A DNA stretch of 21,938 bases. It comes from Reclinomonas americana ATCC 50394. Its lineage: Eukaryota > Jakobida > Jakobea > Jakobida. Made by a program: the position numbers and the translations under genes. The notes under the pieces were generated by a model. That model had not been told where the DNA came from, ran no database searches, and saw nothing but the letters and a program-made list of their open reading frames with translations. The stretch's first letter is position 1, and each line of letters opens with the position of its first letter. The stretch is taken from contig PS016023.1 in NCBI GenBank assembly GCA_048213135.1, positions 1-21,938 on the forward strand. The letters run 5' to 3'. Positions 19,501 through 21,938 of this stretch are shown piece after piece.

Positions 19501-21659
19501 AGAAAAGTGAGAACAGCGAGGAGAAGGGAGTATGAGCGCAGGGACCGATCTCACCTGTCGGTGCGTGCTGAGCTTCCGACACTGCGCAGCCACAGTTGAG
19601 ATCATATAAAATAGAGAGGGAGAAGTCAGAGGCAGCGAACCGGCGGGTGGCGCTTTCTCCACGGGAGCAGGGGCGGGCGCGACTGGTTTCGCTGCTACTT
19701 AACAGTCAAGATTCGAGGAGTCGAATACATGCATATTCGAGGTGCTTTGTACCTGAGGGGGAAACTGGGGCCGCTGCTGCAGCTGCTTGCGCCTTGACTG
19801 GGGCAACTGTGCGACGGGCACGTGAGAACAACAGCTGATGACATGAATAATCAAAGGGCACAACAGACCTGGAGCTGGGGCGGTCGGTGCAGCTGGTGAC
19901 TTTGCTGTGCCAAACGAGTGAGCAGCAAACCAACGTGCGTTGCACGCAACGGGACGAATATGCACCTGGTGCGGCCGCTGCTGTCGCTGGCGACAAAAGA
20001 GCAAATCAGGGACAAGAATTTAAGCTGCAGATTGTTCTGATATACGAACCTGGCACAGGTGCTGGCGCTGGTGATTGCACAACAGGCGACGGGGCTGCGC
20101 GATACAAGTGAGGGAAGGTTACAGAAAGAGTGCATACCGATGTGCGCGAACAGTTACCTGCAACTGTCGGCTGGTGAGCAGTTGCACTCGCAGGCTTGCC
20201 TGTCGCGATGTGAGTCACAAGGCAGTGCAAGAACGGCTCGATAGTCAAACTCACTCTCTGCGACAGCTGCTGCTGCTGGTTCTGATGACGGCAAGACCGC
20301 TGCTGCACACAAACGTCAGATGAAGGGGAGGCGCGTCGATGACGGGCAAGGCATTATCCACCTGGAGGTGCTGATCGAGCAACGAGTGAGCAAGGCAACA
20401 CGAATGCAGTGAAGGAAGAAAGACACTTCACACCTGGCGAGGTGGGTACAGCGGGTGGTGCAGCGACTGTGGCGAGCATCGAGTGAGCAACGCAGGACGA
20501 CTTGAACGAGATATTCTGGCGCAATACCTTGTAGTGCAGGCACGGCAGGTGGCGCAGATCGGACAGCGACTGCACAGAGAGAGTGAGACAGACAAGTAGG
20601 AAGAGTTGACACAGAAGCATATGCGCTGTACCTGGCGATGCAGGTACAGCAGGTGCCGGTTGAGTGGCGACTGCGCAGAACGAGTGAGAGGCAGGACGGG
20701 CGTGTGGGGGAAGACAGGCACTCGCAGCGAACCTGCCGCTGCAGGCACTGCAATTGCCGGTTGAGCGGCGACTGCACTTGAGGAGTGAGAAGCAGGACGG
20801 GCGTTTGGGGGAAGAAGGGCACTCGCAGCGAACCTGATGGTGCTGGCACTGCGTGTGCCGGTTGAGAGGCGACTGCACATAAAGGTTGAGAAACGCAAGA
20901 TGGATAAGTGAGCATAAAAGACATCGGCGGTGAACCTGCGGGCGCTGCAGGTGCCGGTTGAGTGGCGACTGTGCAGAGAAGTGAGGAGCAGAGCGGACGA
21001 GAGGAGAGAGAGAGATTGCATCACACCAGGCTTTGTCGGTGTTGGTTGAGTGGCAACTACACGGGAAGAGTGAGAAGCAAGACGGGCGTGTGGAAATGGA
21101 GGCACTCGCACTAAACCTGGTGTTGTGGGCGCTGCCGGTGGCACAGCGTGCGCGGCGACTGCACATTAAAGTGAGGAGCAAGACCAATGACATCGAAAAC
21201 AGGCACTCGCATCTCACCAGGCGTTGTAGGTGCAGCAGGTGCCGGTTGAGCAGCAACTAATACAAGCAACGGTTGAGCGGAACAAGACGGCACATGGGAG
21301 AAGAAGAGGCATTCTCAAGTCACACCTGGTGAAGCGGCCACTGGTGGCGGCGCCGATTGAGCGGCAGCTGTACGGAAAGTACTGTGAGCAAGAGCGCGTA
21401 ACAACAGCGTGTCGGGCGAACGAGTGCCACCTTGCGCAGTCACCGGCACGGCTTTCGCTGTCGAGTTACAGTTGAGAGACAAGTCGAGAATCATCAATGG
21501 ACAGGTATTCAAACACACCAGCTTGTGCATGCTGACTGGCACTCGCTTGCACCGCTGCACCGTCAGTCAATACAGCAAGCGTGAGATATTGATCATACAA
21601 CTCGCTGCCCATAGACGGTGGAAGAGACATCTCAATAGGCGATGTAGGGAGAGCGAAGG
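16578..21659 (-). CDS. TMF1: TMF1-like golgin (TATA element modulatory factor / Sgm1 family), 5' end outside window
   Basis: Golgins of this family are Golgi-peripheral coiled-coil tethers that bind Rab6-type GTPases. I join 35 exons (2,981 nt, about 992 residues). The 3' fourteen are 19490-19356, 19292-19025, 18958-18798, 18733-18551, 18489-18386, 18329-18244, 18184-17858, 17799-17712, 17652-17512, 17444-17361, 17300-17136, 17073-16968, 16895-16847 and 16782-16578. They encode almost continuous coiled coil. Two stretches identify the family: VPRATQPLLRQVDELR in the 327-nt exon, matching the TMF RPLLRQI segment, and the C-terminal RHETALEIIGEK...DELMMDIMEMRTAFREQVE, matching the Rab6-binding TMF C-terminal domain (LLEMLGEK...ELRADI..MKxxYRxQI). 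Upstream lie the first visible exon (21659-21519) and twenty Pro/Ala microexons. The conserved TMF N-terminus should lie beyond position 21938. Three introns use GTTGCG donors. Confidence 0.9.
19555..21457 (-). repeat. Tandem array of 20 phase-1 microexons encoding a Pro/Ala-rich linker
   Basis: In transcript order the exons are 21457-21431, 21367-21326, 21256-21218, 21158-21117, 21056-21027, 20968-20936, 20872-20834, 20771-20733, 20670-20632, 20569-20528, 20466-20434, 20370-20362, 20302-20255, 20199-20158, 20094-20050, 19986-19966, 19904-19869, 19806-19753, 19691-19641 and 19581-19555. Lengths are 27, 42, 39, 42, 30, 33, 39, 39, 39, 42, 33, 9, 48, 42, 45, 21, 36, 54, 51 and 27 nt, all multiples of three. 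Every intron is phase 1 and 55-69 nt, and unit spacing is close to 100 bp. A typical exon encodes VATQPAPAVPASP plus a split Gly. The middle units (about 20632-20872) also share intron sequence, showing recent exon-plus-intron duplication. The total is 246 codons. Confidence 0.88.
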
Positions 21660-21661
21660 CT

Positions 21662-21938
<277 letters not shown>

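Noticed and set aside
20316-21256. Long minus-strand Cys/Ser/His-rich frame
   Set aside because: It reads exons and introns of the microexon array continuously in the wrong frame; the phase-1 exon model gives consistent repeated Pro/Ala units.
19555-21600. Regular ~100-bp repeats resembling a CRISPR array
   Set aside because: Repeats are degenerate, and conserved parts alternate between Pro/Ala codons and intron-like GT...AG segments. All unit lengths fit phase-1 exons, and the context is a eukaryotic golgin gene.

Overview
This window is nuclear DNA from a GC-rich, gene-dense, intron-rich unicellular eukaryote. Nearly every gene is split by GT-AG introns, mostly about 55-75 nt long. Intergenic gaps run from 45 to about 570 bp, and third codon positions are mostly G or C. 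The gene set (condensin kleisin, COQ4, TMF-type golgin, cytosolic ribosomal proteins, two TALE homeodomain proteins) is broadly eukaryotic. The style would suit an amoebozoan such as an Acanthamoeba relative or another free-living protist, but I cannot name the species. Most long open frames in the low-complexity parts are not genes. I built the models by joining exons at GT/AG sites so that phase and family homology both hold.

Layout, left to right: the 3' part of a glycogen phosphorylase gene (38-2890, +); a BELL-like TALE homeobox gene (3100-4418, -) head-to-head with a KNOX-like TALE homeobox gene (4781-6046, +); RPL21/eL21 (6230-7028, -) head-to-head with RPS19/eS19 (7600-8425, +); an HTATIP2/TIP30-like reductase (8855-11122, +) whose second intron holds CT and ACGT microsatellites and a 699-N assembly gap; COQ4 (11168-12737, -) head-to-head, only 66 bp away, with the condensin subunit NCAPH (12804-16370, +); and a TMF1-like golgin (16578-21659, -) whose 5' end lies beyond the window. 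Apart from RPS19/HTATIP2, which are in tandem, the genes alternate in strand, so divergent pairs share promoters and convergent pairs share short 3' spacers.

Three features stand out. (1) The golgin gene has 20 consecutive microexons of 9-54 nt, all multiples of 3 and all bounded by phase-1 introns of 55-69 nt. They repeat at about 100 bp and encode a Pro/Ala-rich linker, so any subset could be skipped without a frameshift. (2) A BELL-like and a KNOX-like TALE homeobox gene sit divergently about 360 bp apart. This recalls the KNOX/BELL partners of green-lineage life cycles and the divergent homeodomain pairs of fungal mating-type loci. (3) Eight introns in five genes begin with the unusual donor GTTGCG, and four introns have hugely expanded polypyrimidine tracts on the sense strand.
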